A DNA stretch of 64,000 nucleotides. Origin: Bifidobacterium sp. ESL0682. Its GTDB lineage: Bacteria; Actinomycetota; Actinomycetes; Actinomycetales; Bifidobacteriaceae. The position numbers and the translations under genes are program-made. The notes beneath the pieces were generated by a model, which was not told the origin of the DNA, made no database searches, and worked only from the letters and a program-made list of their open reading frames with translations. The stretch covers positions 1,550,001 to 1,614,000 of the forward strand of contig NZ_CP113942.1 in NCBI RefSeq assembly GCF_029392815.1, read 5' to 3'. The stretch's first letter is position 1, and every line of letters starts with the position of its first letter. Shown here in pieces: positions 49,310-58,867 of this stretch.

Positions 49310-49636
49310 GCCTGAATCCTTTACCGTTTCCGTAAACTTACGGTATTTTGCGCAATCTGCAACCGTGAGCTTACACACATATATCTAGACAGATTAGTCG
49401 TGGTCCTTCCCAGCAGAGCGATACATCACTATGATTCAGCTCACAGAAGCAACCATTGTGACCTACATCTCTTGACATTGGGAACGATTCATGCTTACTC
49501 ATATTGTCATACTCGTTTTGCCAAAGATCACCATAATCTAGTCAGACGGACCAACCCGCCGAATCAATCCGACGAGTCATCTGATTGTTCACGGCAACCG
49601 GGTCATCGCATAAGAGCATCATCGCCTGCATCGTTT
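49310..49636. other. Intergenic region upstream of the dehydratase gene
   Basis: About 330 bp without a supported gene. It holds the promoter of the dehydratase gene and the 3' end of nrdG transcription. I found no clear terminator hairpin. Confidence 0.4.
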
Positions 49637-50365
49637 TCAGCTGGCGGCACCTTCGCCGGCGGAACGGTCCTTGCCGTAGACCTCGGGAATGAAGCGGTGC
49701 TGGTCATGCAGTTTCGACCAAATGACGGGCGCAGACGTTCCGGTCTCCTCATGCGCGCGCAACGAAGCTGGAACGTCAACGATGCGCTGGTTGCTTGAGC
49801 CTCGGAATTGCAACAGCGAATCATGGTGGTCCTTCATATAGCGGCCGTCCACCAATATATCGATGTCGTGCAGCAGCTCGAGTTTATCGGCACTTTCGCC
49901 AGGGCGCATGAGCTCTTCCCATGTGTATCCGGTCCAGCACCAGATGTCTTTATCATGGCCGAATTCCTTGCGGATGCGTTTGGAGAGCTTCAGCAGCACA
50001 CCGGTGTTGAGCAACGGCTCGCCACCGAGATAGGTGATGCCTTGAACCACGCCTTGCGATAGATCTTTGATGATCCTGTCCTCAAGGTCTTGTGTATAAG
50101 GGTGTCCGGCCTGAAAATCCCAAATGGACTCGTTGAAGCATTCGACACAGTGGAACGGGCAGCCGGAAACGTAGACGGAGCAGCGGATGCCTTCGCCATC
50201 GGTCATCACCAGCGGCTTGTAGTCGGCGATCATGTCATGGCTCAGCCTCTCGCTGGTCCACTGCCCCGCCTTCGGATTGTTGGCGTAAGCCGTGGGAATC
50301 CACGGTCCGCGATTGTCTTCTTCCTTCGCAAAGTCGTGCAGCTTACCGCCTGCCAGCTTTCCCAT
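49637..50365 (-). CDS. nrdG: Anaerobic ribonucleotide reductase activating protein NrdG
   Basis: A 242-residue radical SAM enzyme that installs the glycyl radical in NrdD. Seen: the CxxxCxxC cluster motif in VSGCPFHCVECFNES, preceded by TDGEGIRCSVYVSG, and the TYLGGEPLLN motif that binds AdoMet. The length is larger than many NrdG proteins owing to N- and C-terminal extensions. AAGGA precedes the ATG at 50365. It follows nrdD by 121 bases on the same strand, so the two are probably cotranscribed. Confidence 0.93.
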   Translation of the reverse strand: MGKLAGGKLHDFAKEEDNRGPWIPTAYANNPKAGQWTSERLSHDMIADYKPLVMTDGEGIRCSVYVSGCPFHCVECFNESIWDFQAGHPYTQDLEDRIIKDLSQGVVQGITYLGGEPLLNTGVLLKLSKRIRKEFGHDKDIWCWTGYTWEELMRPGESADKLELLHDIDILVDGRYMKDHHDSLLQFRGSSNQRIVDVPASLRAHEETGTSAPVIWSKLHDQHRFIPEVYGKDRSAGEGAAS

Positions 50366-50486
50366 TGCTTTCCTTTTCTCCCTTAATCCATCACCATTGC
50401 CGCGATTCCGCGGACTTTCAGGCAAAAGTAAAGGCGGCACACCGAACGATGAACCGCCTTGCTCCTGTATCTCAAACGCTACCGAA

Positions 50487-52883
50487 CTACTTGGCCTCTT
50501 CGTACCATTCGCGCTCGGTACCGTCTTTCAGCACCACATGGCCAGTCTCGCCGCTCATGTGCTTGGCGCGATGGGTGATCTCCTCGTGGCGGCCGTGCAC
50601 CATCGGGCGCTGCACCGGGTTGCCGAGGTAGCCGCAGGTGCGCTTGGTGACGTTGCACTTATCAGGATCAGCGTTGCCGCACTCAGGGCACTTGAAGCCC
50701 TCTTCGGTGGGCTCGAAGTCGCCCTCGAAGCCGCAGACGTAGCAGTGGTCAATCGGGGTGTTGGTGCCAAGGTATCCGATGCCGATGTTGTGGGCGTAAT
50801 CCCACACGGCCTCGAGCGCCTTCGGATTGGTCTGCAGGGTCGGGAACTCGCAGTAGTTGATGAACCCGCCGGAAGCGTAGTACGGGAAGTCCTTCTCATA
50901 GTCGAGCTTCTCCATCGGGGTCGGCGAGAGCCAGACCGGATAGTGGAAGGAGTTGGTGTAGAAGTCATGATCGGTAACTCCCGGCACGCGGCCGAACTTC
51001 TCACGGTCCATGCGGTTGAAGCGGTCGGTCAGCGACTCGGCAGGCGTGGAATAGAGTGAATAGTGATAGCCCTCTTCCTTGGCCCACTTGGCGCACAGAT
51101 CGTGCATCCTCTTGACGATTGAAAGTGCGAACTCCTTGCCTTCCGCATCCCAGCTGTGGTCGGTCATCCAATCCTTGCCGTAGAAGACGCTGGTCGCCTC
51201 ATAGAGGCCGATGTAACCGAGCGAGACGGTGGCGCGATCGCGGTTGAAGAGCTGGTCGACGCTGTCGTTGGCATCCAGACGACCGAAAGCACCATAGCGA
51301 TAGAGCGTCGGGGCGTTGATCGGCTTGGCCTGCTTGCAGCGCATGATGCGGAACTGCATGGCTTCGTGGGCGACATCCATGCGCTCATCGAAAATCTTCC
51401 AGAAGCGATTCCTGTCGCCGCGAGATTCCAGCGCGATACGCGGAATGTTGACGGTGACGACGCCGAGGTTCATGCGGCCTTCCTCTTCGTCCTTGCCGGT
51501 GTCCGGATTGGTCCAGTTGGGCAGGAACGAACGGCAACCCATCGGCGCCTTGAAGGAGCCGGTGATCTTGACGAGGTTCTCATAGAAGAGAATGTCGGGG
51601 TACATGCGCTTGGTGGAGCACTCGAGGGCGAGCTGCTTCAGGTCATAGTTCGGATCGCCGGGCTCGGAGTTGACACCATGCTTGATGGCATAGGTGAGCT
51701 TCGGGAAGATCGCGGTGTGGTGGTCGCGGCCGAGACCGAGAATGCGCACCAGGAAGATGCAGCGGGTGATCTCGCGGGAGAACCACGAAGTACCGAGGCC
51801 GAAGCCGACGGTGACGAACGGGGTCTGGCCATTGGAAACGCGGTTGGAGTTGATCTGATACTCCATGGTCTGCATGGCGTCATAGATGGCCTTGCGGGTC
51901 ATGATCTTGGCGTAAATCTCACGAATCTGCTCCAGCTTCGGTGCATCGGCATGGAACGGGGTGTCCTGCGGAATCGGCTCGCGATCGGCATCAAAGTGCA
52001 GAGACTTCGGCTCGTTGGCCTTGAGTCCGTCGACGATTTCCTGCGCCACTTCCACGGGCATGGAATCCGGAATCATGGTGTGGGCCTGATCGAGGAACTT
52101 CTTGTAGTCCTTGCGGGCGTATTCGTCGAGCATCTCGTCGGCGCGGTTGACGGTCTGGCCGCCGTACTGGTCGCCCGCGATGTCCTTAATAATCTGCGTA
52201 ATCTGCGTGGCGGCGGTGCCGATGGACTTCGGGGTGTCCATCATGGCGTTGCCCAGCTCGAAACCGTTGTGGAGCATGTCGGCGAAGTTCGGCAGGCTGC
52301 AGTTGGTTTCAGCGGTGAACGGCGAATAATCGGCGTCATGGAAGTGGATGTCGCCCTTCATGTGAGCATTGGCGACGCGCTTGGGAAGCATCGAGAAAGC
52401 CGAAGCCTTGGAGACGGCGCCGGCAAGCAGGTCACGCTGCGTGGCGTAGACGTTGGAATCCTTGTTCGCGTTCTCGCGCACCAGCGTCTCGTCCTTGTTG
52501 ACCAGACGATCGACGGCAGCGTTGATATCGGTGGCCTTGGCACGATCGATATCCTTATTCAAACGATAATTGGTGTAGTTGCGAGCCACGTCATATAGAT
52601 GGTTTTCAACCAGACCGTGTTCGACAAGATTCTGGATGTCTTCGATCTTGGCCGGACCGGCGTAACGCCCCTTGACTTCGCCCTCAATACCATTGGCAAG
52701 ATCGCGAATCATCTGCTCTTCTTCAGGACCAACCTCTTTATTAAGGTCTTTAAAGGCCGACTTCACTGCGGCGATAATGTTCACCGGATCGAAGTCGACG
52801 ATACGTCCGTCACGCTTCTCCACCAATACGGTTTTTGTCGCCGTAGTCGGCTGTGCCGGTGCGTCCAAAACCTGATCCTGCAT
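50487..52883 (-). CDS. nrdD: Anaerobic ribonucleoside-triphosphate reductase NrdD
   Basis: The class III reductase making dNTPs without oxygen. Seen in 798 residues: an N-terminal ATP-cone regulatory domain (VEKRDGRIVDFDPVNIIAAV, to about 95), the 10-stranded barrel core with NCSLPNFADML and MGCRSFLPNW carrying thiyl Cys residues, a C-terminal zinc site of two CxxC pairs (CYVCG ... CPECG), and the glycyl-radical loop RTCGYLGNP. GAAGGA precedes the ATG at 52883. An upstream palindrome (52926-52949) probably governs expression. Its activase is encoded downstream. Confidence 0.95.
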   Translation of the reverse strand: MQDQVLDAPAQPTTATKTVLVEKRDGRIVDFDPVNIIAAVKSAFKDLNKEVGPEEEQMIRDLANGIEGEVKGRYAGPAKIEDIQNLVEHGLVENHLYDVARNYTNYRLNKDIDRAKATDINAAVDRLVNKDETLVRENANKDSNVYATQRDLLAGAVSKASAFSMLPKRVANAHMKGDIHFHDADYSPFTAETNCSLPNFADMLHNGFELGNAMMDTPKSIGTAATQITQIIKDIAGDQYGGQTVNRADEMLDEYARKDYKKFLDQAHTMIPDSMPVEVAQEIVDGLKANEPKSLHFDADREPIPQDTPFHADAPKLEQIREIYAKIMTRKAIYDAMQTMEYQINSNRVSNGQTPFVTVGFGLGTSWFSREITRCIFLVRILGLGRDHHTAIFPKLTYAIKHGVNSEPGDPNYDLKQLALECSTKRMYPDILFYENLVKITGSFKAPMGCRSFLPNWTNPDTGKDEEEGRMNLGVVTVNIPRIALESRGDRNRFWKIFDERMDVAHEAMQFRIMRCKQAKPINAPTLYRYGAFGRLDANDSVDQLFNRDRATVSLGYIGLYEATSVFYGKDWMTDHSWDAEGKEFALSIVKRMHDLCAKWAKEEGYHYSLYSTPAESLTDRFNRMDREKFGRVPGVTDHDFYTNSFHYPVWLSPTPMEKLDYEKDFPYYASGGFINYCEFPTLQTNPKALEAVWDYAHNIGIGYLGTNTPIDHCYVCGFEGDFEPTEEGFKCPECGNADPDKCNVTKRTCGYLGNPVQRPMVHGRHEEITHRAKHMSGETGHVVLKDGTEREWYEEAK

Positions 52884-52925
52884 CCCAATCCTTCTTTCCT
52901 TGGCACAAAAACAAAATTTATCAAT

Positions 52926-52949
52926 CATATGTGTGAAATCACACACATG
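52926..52949. promoter_or_regulatory. 24-bp palindrome upstream of nrdD
   Basis: Arms GTGTGA and TCACAC around AA, extended to CATATGTGTGA and TCACACACATG with one mismatch. It lies 43 bases before the nrdD start. It resembles a CRP/FNR-like half-site pair with a too-short spacer and does not match the usual NrdR box well. The regulator is unknown. Confidence 0.5.
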
Positions 52950-53203
52950 TAACTTTCTGTGTCTTCCATCACTATACGACTTCCCGAATACTACATTTAG
53001 GGTTATATCGGGTGTTTCGCCCCCAGATATAGTAATAACGGCGGAATGATGCGGATAATTAATGCGAAAAATCTCATAAAAATTTTGGCGCCGGTGTGTC
53101 GCACCTCAAGGCATCGAAACTTGTCCATACATGCAATACAAAACCTTGATGCCCCCATCAGGGAAAGCGCATTCTTGTCCTTCATAAAGAGGATTGTGGA
53201 ATC

Positions 53204-54528
53204 ATGGCATTCAACACGAGATATGGGTATGCAGCACCCGACCAAGCAGCCGGACCAGAAGGCGGCGCAAATGCACTCGCCGCGCAACCAAGGCGTCCTG
53301 ACGAACTGCCACGGCTGGCACGTGACACGACTCCGGAGAACCCTTGGCCGGTCAGCGTAGTCAGCCAGAAATATCACGATGCCGTCAAACGTTGGCCAGG
53401 CTCGTGGGTTGAAGGGCAAATCGTCGAGATCAATATGCGCCGCGCCAGCTCCGGCTATATCACCTTGCGCGACAATTTCGAAGACATCTCCATCTCGGTA
53501 ATGGGCTTCCGCAATTTTGTGGCGATGGCCTCGAACTTCCATCAAGGCGACCGCGTGGTCATCCATGGCAAGCCGGATATATGGGTCAAGGCGACTCGCT
53601 TGAGCTTCGTGGCCGACGACATTCGTCGCATCGGCGCCGGAGACCTCAAGGCCCAAATCGACGAGCTGCGCAAGAAGCTTAAAGGTGAGGGGCTGTTCGA
53701 TCAGGAGAACAAGGTCGAGCTTCCCGAGTTCCCCAAATGTATAGGTCTCATCTGCGCTCCACAGGCCCGTGCGGAAGGCGACGTCATCACCAACGTCAAC
53801 CTTCGTTGGCCGGCCGTGAACTTCAAGGTCGTTCACGCGCACGTTCAAGGTGTGCAATGCCCATCAGATGTCATTGCCGCTATTCAGAAACTTGATGCCG
53901 ACCCGGAGGTCGACGTCATCATCGTTGCCCGTGGCGGCGGCAGTTTCGAGGACCTCATCGGCTTCTCCGACGAAGGCGTAGTGCGTGCCACCGCGGCTTG
54001 TGAGACTCCTATTGTCTCCGCTGTTGGCCACGAAGACGACTGGACGCTCATCGACCTGGCTGCCGACCTGCGCGCCTCCACCCCCACCGATGCCGCAAAG
54101 AAAGTGGTACCGGATGTTCGGGAACAATGGCAGCTCATCGCCAACGCCCGCGCACAGATGAGCATACGGGTCCACGCCCGGGTTGACAACGAAATCCGCG
54201 TTATCGAAGGCTATGCAAGCCGACCCAGCCTCACCCATCCGCAAACGATGCTCGAGCCACACCAACGCTTCCTCGATGAATCCGTGCAACGCATGCAATT
54301 GGGGTTGACCAGACTTGTGGACGACGCCAGTCTGACCGTCGAAAAGCTGCACGCCAGCCTGAGTGCCTTGAGCCCGCAATCCACGCTCGATCGCGGATAT
54401 GCGGTGGTGCAGGCGGCCGACGGGCATGTGCTCGATGACGCAGCAGCGGTCTCCCCGGCGACATGCTCACCCTGACCTTGAAGCGGGGCGAAGTCGTCAC
54501 CGAGGCCAAAACCGTCAATCCGGAATAA
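53204..54528 (+). CDS. xseA: Exodeoxyribonuclease VII large subunit, one apparent frameshift
   Basis: With XseB forms exonuclease VII, a bidirectional single-strand DNA exonuclease. Seen: an N-terminal OB-fold (VEGQIVEINMRRASSGYITLRD region), the catalytic core with VIIVARGGGSFEDLIGFSDE and SAVGHEDDWTLIDLAADLRA, then helical coiled coil and LDRGYAVVQAADG. The frame breaks at the C-run 54453-54456. One more C restores AVSPGDMLTLTLKRGEV and the normal C-terminus ending at 54528, 441 residues. As written it stops at 54475. ATG 53204 follows AAAGAGGATTG. Confidence 0.93.
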
Positions 54529-54651
54529 AGCCAGACGATGTCAATAGAGTTGCCGTAATCGGAATTCACATTAAGACACGGCACGCGACTTTAGACATAA
54601 CGAAATCGAATAACACCAACCAATACCAACAAGAGATATAAAGGATCGATT

Positions 54652-54987
54652 ATGGCAGCAACAACCAACAACGCAAAAGACGACAAGGCCGAAGAAGCCA
54701 AGGCGAACCAAACCAGCGCTCCCGCTTCAAGCCTCACCGACAAAGAGCGCGATCAAATCGCCAAGATGCCGTACGAAGAGGCACGCGACAACCTCATCAA
54801 GGCCGTACAGGCGCTGGAAGCAGGCGGACTCAATCTCGACCAGTCGATGCACCAGTGGGAAGTCGGCGAAGCGTTGGCCAAGCGCGCGCAAAGCCTGCTG
54901 AACGATGTGCGGGCAAAGCTCGAGAACGCCGAAGCCGAACAACAATCTACAGCCGCCACGGCAGGCACGCAATCTAACCTCGAATAG
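54652..54987 (+). CDS. xseB: Exodeoxyribonuclease VII small subunit
   Basis: A 111-residue helical protein. The core MPYEEARDNLIKAVQALEAG followed by GLNLDQSMHQWEVGEAL is the typical XseB helical hairpin. N- and C-terminal extensions are Ala/Lys/Glu-rich, as usual in actinobacteria. AAAGGATCGATT precedes the ATG at 54652. It lies 123 bases after xseA, presumably in one operon. Confidence 0.95.
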   Translation: MAATTNNAKDDKAEEAKANQTSAPASSLTDKERDQIAKMPYEEARDNLIKAVQALEAGGLNLDQSMHQWEVGEALAKRAQSLLNDVRAKLENAEAEQQSTAATAGTQSNLE

Positions 54988-55003
54988 CACGAGATTAGAT
55001 TGC
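54968..55003 (+). repeat. Imperfect hairpin at the xseB stop codon
   Basis: CAATCTAA and TTAGATTG with inner CTCG/CGAG arms, one mismatch, bracket the stop codon. It could fold in the mRNA 3' end. Weak support as a terminator. Confidence 0.35.
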
Positions 55004-55104
55004 GTCTTCGCGTGCGTTGGCGCGCTCACCTCGGCTATGAAGAACCCACAGGGTTCTTTACTTAACGCCTCAGCAATCGAATCTCGAATAAGCATAATTT
55101 AATG

Positions 55105-55139
55105 AAAAATGGAGAATCCGATGGGGTCCTCCATTTTTT
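55105..55139 (+). terminator. Rho-independent terminator of the xseAB operon
   Basis: AAAAATGGAG pairs with CTCCATTTTT, with a run of six T at the end: a standard intrinsic terminator. Confidence 0.85.
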
Positions 55140-55248
55140 GTTTCCGATTCATCTTAAGCCTTTGAGATTGGATATCACATGGCATTCGGACCTTCGAAGC
55201 GACGAAGCTCGACAGACCACATCCGTTTTATCCATAAAATGTCGTTCC

Positions 55249-55278
55249 CTGACAAAATGTGAGGTAGACCACTATATT
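55249..55278 (+). promoter_or_regulatory. Candidate pntAB promoter
   Basis: CTGACA, an 18-base spacer and TATATT, about 100 bases before pntA. No operator was identified. Confidence 0.45.
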
Positions 55279-55376
55279 GGTATATATAGGTATCCGATAT
55301 CGCAGTATGGAACAGCAACAAGGAAATTGCAACGCAAGCTTGATGCGCGGATGCCAAAACCGAGAAGAAAGGAACC

Positions 55377-56951
55377 ATGGTGATTATCGGAATACCCAAG
55401 GAGACATCTCCCGGGGAACGACTGGTTGCGGCAACGCCAAAAACCGTCAGTCAGTTGAAAAAACTGGGCTATGACGTCTCCATAGAAGCCGGCGCAGGAG
55501 CAGAGGCAAGTTTCTCCGACAGCGACTATCAACAGGCCGGTGCCACCATCGGCGAGACGACCGACGTGTTCAATGCCGACATCGTCGTGACCGTCGACAC
55601 CCCGACACCTGATGAAATCGACCGGATGAAGCCCGGTGCCATGCTGATTTCTCGCCTTGCACCGCAAAGCAACGACGCGTTGTTGGACATTCTGGCATAT
55701 CACAACATCACTGCACTGGCGCTTGATGCCGTTCCTCGCATCTCGCGAGCGCAGTCGTTGGACGTGCTTTCGACCATGTCAAACGTCTCCGGCTACCGCG
55801 CAGTCATCGAAGCCGCGGAATCCTACGGTGGCATGTTCGCCGGGCAGGTCACTGCAGCTGGAAAGACAGCTCCCGCCAAGGTCTTCGTCATCGGCGGCGG
55901 CGTGGCAGGTCTCGCGGCCATCGGTGCGGCCGTGTCGATGGGCGCCGAAGTTCGCGCTTTCGATGTGCGGCCGGAAGCTGCCGAACAAATCGAGTCCATG
56001 GGCGCCACGTTCGTGCGCGCCGAAGGTGCCCAGCAAGAGAAATCCGACACCGGTTATGCCAAGGCGCTGAGCGACGACCAGGAGAAGGCGACACTGGCGC
56101 TTTACACCAAAGAGGCAGCGAACGCCGATATCGTCATCACCACCGCCCTGGTGCGCGGCGCAGGCGTGCTCACCATCACCAAAGATGCCGTGGCTGGCAT
56201 GAAGCCCGGTTCGATCATCGTCGATCTCGCCGCAAGCGGTGGCGGTGATTGCGAACTGACGCAGCCCGGCAAGAAAATCACCACCGACAATGGCGTGACC
56301 ATCATCGGCTACACCGACCTTGCCAGCCGCATGCCTCAGCAGACTTCGCAGCTTTACGGCACCAACGTGGTCAATCTGATGAAGCTGCTGACACCGAAGA
56401 AGGACGGCAACGTTGTTCTCGATCTTGACGACGAGGTGCAACGCGGCATGACTGTAACCAAGGAAGATGAGATTCTTTGGCCGCCGCCAAAGGTTTCGGT
56501 TTCAGCCACGGCCAAGGTCGGCGACAAGCCAAAACTTACCCCTGAAGAACAAAAGGCTCAGGAAGAGGCTGCCAAAGCCAAGGAAGCAGCCATCAAAGCG
56601 CAGAAGAGCAAGCGCAACACCGTGTTCACGGCGATTGCGGCCATCCTGCTCGCCATAGCGCTAGCCTTTGCAGACACGAAGCTACTGATGACGTTCTCGA
56701 TCTTCATTCTGGCGATTTTCGTGGGCTATTATGTCGTCTCGAATGTCACTCATTCGTTGCACACCCCGTTGATGAGCCAGACGAACGCGATTTCCGGCAT
56801 CATCCTCATCGGTTCGCTGTTGCAGATCGGCTCGAGCAATACCCTGGTGACGGTGCTTACCGTGATCTCGGCGGCTATTGCCTCGATCAACGTGTTCGGA
56901 GGGTTCCTGGTGACCTACCGAATGCTCAGCATGTTCAGGAAGGATGCGTGA
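55377..56951 (+). CDS. pntA: NAD(P) transhydrogenase subunit alpha PntA
   Basis: With PntB forms the proton-pumping transhydrogenase that drives NADP+ reduction by NADH. The 524-residue protein has the NAD-binding domain I (about 1-380; [35 protein letters not shown], the RQD-loop region and [11 protein letters not shown]) and, after an Ala/Lys/Glu linker, a membrane part (about 420-524) with four helices. Length and order match single-chain PntA. AAAGGAACC precedes the ATG. The stop overlaps the pntB region. Confidence 0.95.
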   Translation: MVIIGIPKETSPGERLVAATPKTVSQLKKLGYDVSIEAGAGAEASFSDSDYQQAGATIGETTDVFNADIVVTVDTPTPDEIDRMKPGAMLISRLAPQSNDALLDILAYHNITALALDAVPRISRAQSLDVLSTMSNVSGYRAVIEAAESYGGMFAGQVTAAGKTAPAKVFVIGGGVAGLAAIGAAVSMGAEVRAFDVRPEAAEQIESMGATFVRAEGAQQEKSDTGYAKALSDDQEKATLALYTKEAANADIVITTALVRGAGVLTITKDAVAGMKPGSIIVDLAASGGGDCELTQPGKKITTDNGVTIIGYTDLASRMPQQTSQLYGTNVVNLMKLLTPKKDGNVVLDLDDEVQRGMTVTKEDEILWPPPKVSVSATAKVGDKPKLTPEEQKAQEEAAKAKEAAIKAQKSKRNTVFTAIAAILLAIALAFADTKLLMTFSIFILAIFVGYYVVSNVTHSLHTPLMSQTNAISGIILIGSLLQIGSSNTLVTVLTVISAAIASINVFGGFLVTYRMLSMFRKDA

Positions 56952-56955
56952 CATC

Positions 56956-58344
56956 ATGACACTCGAATCCATCGCTCAATCCGCCTACTTGCTGGCGGCA
57001 GTGCTCTTCATCCTTTCTCTTGCCGGACTTTCCAAGCAAGAAACCGCCCGTCGCGGCAACATCCTCGGCATGATCGGCATGTTCGTCGCCATCGTCGCCA
57101 CTATCGCCTTGGCTTTGGTCGATTCCCAACGCCCGGTATGGGTGACCGCACTGCTCATTGCCCTGGTCTTCATCGTCGGCGCGTCCATCGGCATCTGGAA
57201 GGCCCGTACCGTCGAAATGACGCAGATGCCGGAACTCATCGCCATGCTCCACAGCTTTGTAGGTATTTCGGCAGTTCTCATCGGCTACAATTCATGGCTC
57301 ACCGAGACGAACCCGAACGGCGCACATCTAGCTGAAACCTATATCGGCGTGCTGATCGGTGCCGTGACCTTCACCGGTTCCATCATCGCCTACCTCAAAC
57401 TGGCTGGCAAGATGAAATCGAATCCGCTCATCATCCCCGGCCACAACATCATCAATCTGGTTGTACTGATCGTCATGATTGCCATGATCGCCTGGTTCAT
57501 CCCGACACGATCAATCTGGCCGCTGGCCATCATGACCGTGCTCGCGCTGCTGCTTGGGTTGCACATGGTTGCGGCCATCGGCGGCGGCGACATGCCTGTG
57601 GTCATCTCGATGCTCAACTCCTACTCGGGCTGGGCTGCAGCCGCTTCGGGCTTCATGCTCGACAACAATCTGCTCATTATCACCGGCTCGCTGGTCGGCG
57701 CTTCCGGCGCCATCCTCTCCTACCTGATGTGCAAGGCCATGAACCGCAAGTTCATGTCTGTCATTCTCGGCGGTTTCGGCGAAAAGCCAGCCAAAGCAAG
57801 CGACACCAAGGAGGTCACCGGCGAGGTGCATGAGACCTCGGCCTCAGACGTGGCGGAAATGCTCAAGAACGCACACTCGGTCATCATCGCTCCCGGTTAT
57901 GGCATGGCTGTGGCCAAGGCGCAACAGGCCGTGGCCAGTTTGGTCGATAAGCTACGCGCACAGAATGTCGAGGTTCGGTTCGCCGTCCATCCAGTGGCGG
58001 GACGTTTGCCCGGTCATATGAATGTGCTGTTGGCCGAGGCGAAGGTACCCTACGATATCGTCATGGAAATGGACGAAATCAACGACGACTTCGCTGATAC
58101 CGATGTCGTCTTGGTCATCGGCGCCAACGATACCGTCAACCCTGCCGCAGCCGATGACCCCGACTCCCCCATCGCCGGCATGCCTGTGCTTCACGTCTGG
58201 GAGGCCAAACAGGTCGTCGTTCTGAAGCGCTCGATGGGTGCCGGTTACGCCGGCGTGCAAAACCCACTGTTCTTCAACGACAACACATCAATGTTGTTCG
58301 GCGACGCGAAGGCCAGCGTGGAGGCCATCTCCAACGCAGTGTGA
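56956..58344 (+). CDS. pntB: NAD(P) transhydrogenase subunit beta PntB
   Basis: A 462-residue protein, the usual length. The first 260 residues form about nine membrane helices with the [17 protein letters not shown] motif. The C-terminal domain III binds NADP(H): [51 protein letters not shown] and [20 protein letters not shown]. The ATG at 56956 has AGGA at 11 bases upstream; another ATG four codons earlier is too close to the site. It follows pntA directly. Confidence 0.95.
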   Translation: MTLESIAQSAYLLAAVLFILSLAGLSKQETARRGNILGMIGMFVAIVATIALALVDSQRPVWVTALLIALVFIVGASIGIWKARTVEMTQMPELIAMLHSFVGISAVLIGYNSWLTETNPNGAHLAETYIGVLIGAVTFTGSIIAYLKLAGKMKSNPLIIPGHNIINLVVLIVMIAMIAWFIPTRSIWPLAIMTVLALLLGLHMVAAIGGGDMPVVISMLNSYSGWAAAASGFMLDNNLLIITGSLVGASGAILSYLMCKAMNRKFMSVILGGFGEKPAKASDTKEVTGEVHETSASDVAEMLKNAHSVIIAPGYGMAVAKAQQAVASLVDKLRAQNVEVRFAVHPVAGRLPGHMNVLLAEAKVPYDIVMEMDEINDDFADTDVVLVIGANDTVNPAAADDPDSPIAGMPVLHVWEAKQVVVLKRSMGAGYAGVQNPLFFNDNTSMLFGDAKASVEAISNAV

Positions 58345-58385
58345 ACGAGACACGATGAGAACGCGATAAATAAATAAAATAACGA

Positions 58386-58422
58386 TTGAGGCCCATCTGC
58401 AGGAAAAGCGGATGGGCCTCAA
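58386..58422. terminator. Terminator after pntB
   Basis: A 15-bp stem TTGAGGCCCATC..GC with one G-T pair and a short loop. It lies between pntB and the converging small gene. Confidence 0.75.
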
Positions 58423-58447
58423 CTATCAACAATCAGAATTTCGGAAC

Positions 58448-58647
58448 TCAGCCGAAGATGTCCTTGGCAGCCTTGGCCACGGAATCACCCATGAGTTCGC
58501 CCGTGTCGTTCTGCGCGCCGAAGAGACGATTCAACGCCTTGTCGGCCTGCTCAACGGTCATCGGCTTGCCGGCCTCCTTGGCGACTTCCTGCAAATCAGT
58601 GATGGTAGTAACCTTGGAAAGCTTGTCTACCAATGTTTTTCGTCCAT
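58448..58647 (-). CDS. Small helical protein of unknown function, one apparent frameshift
   Basis: The body reads LVDKLSKVTTITDLQEVAKE followed by AGKPMTVEQADKALNRLF and a tail ending KAAKDIFG. The best start is ATG 58647, with AGGAG five bases upstream, but it is out of frame with the body because of the T-run 58636-58640. One more base gives MDEKTLVDKLSK... and a 66-residue protein. The helical layout, with a short Val-Thr-Thr break and a Gly-Lys turn, recalls Nif11-like leader segments, but no modification genes are nearby. I do not recognise the family. Confidence 0.7.
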
Positions 58648-58867
58648 GAGCACTCCTCATTGTAATCTCACTTATACGTTCGGCATTCACTGCCTGGACT
58701 CCATCTTAGCCGCCCATGTAGATGAATGTACACTTTGCCACAGTTTCATAAAAATACGACAGAACCTCAGCAAAACCATCTAAAGAATTGAGCGAATGAA
58801 TCAATCGGCCGGCAGAATGAAATTCTTGGCCTTCATTGCTCTGTCGGTTTGCCTATTTACTTGCCTG

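Noticed and set aside
47798..49315. 505-residue plus-strand open frame opposite the activase gene
   Set aside because: The minus strand encodes clear ASKHA ATPase motifs there; the antisense product has none.
52926..52949. NrdR box upstream of nrdD
   Set aside because: The palindrome does not fit the AT-centred 16-bp NrdR consensus and there is no second, helically phased copy.
369..58640. Phase variation through homopolymer slippage in the broken genes
   Set aside because: Runs are only four to five bases, too short for efficient slippage, and the affected genes include housekeeping loci (murI, xseA, csoR) where switching off makes no sense.
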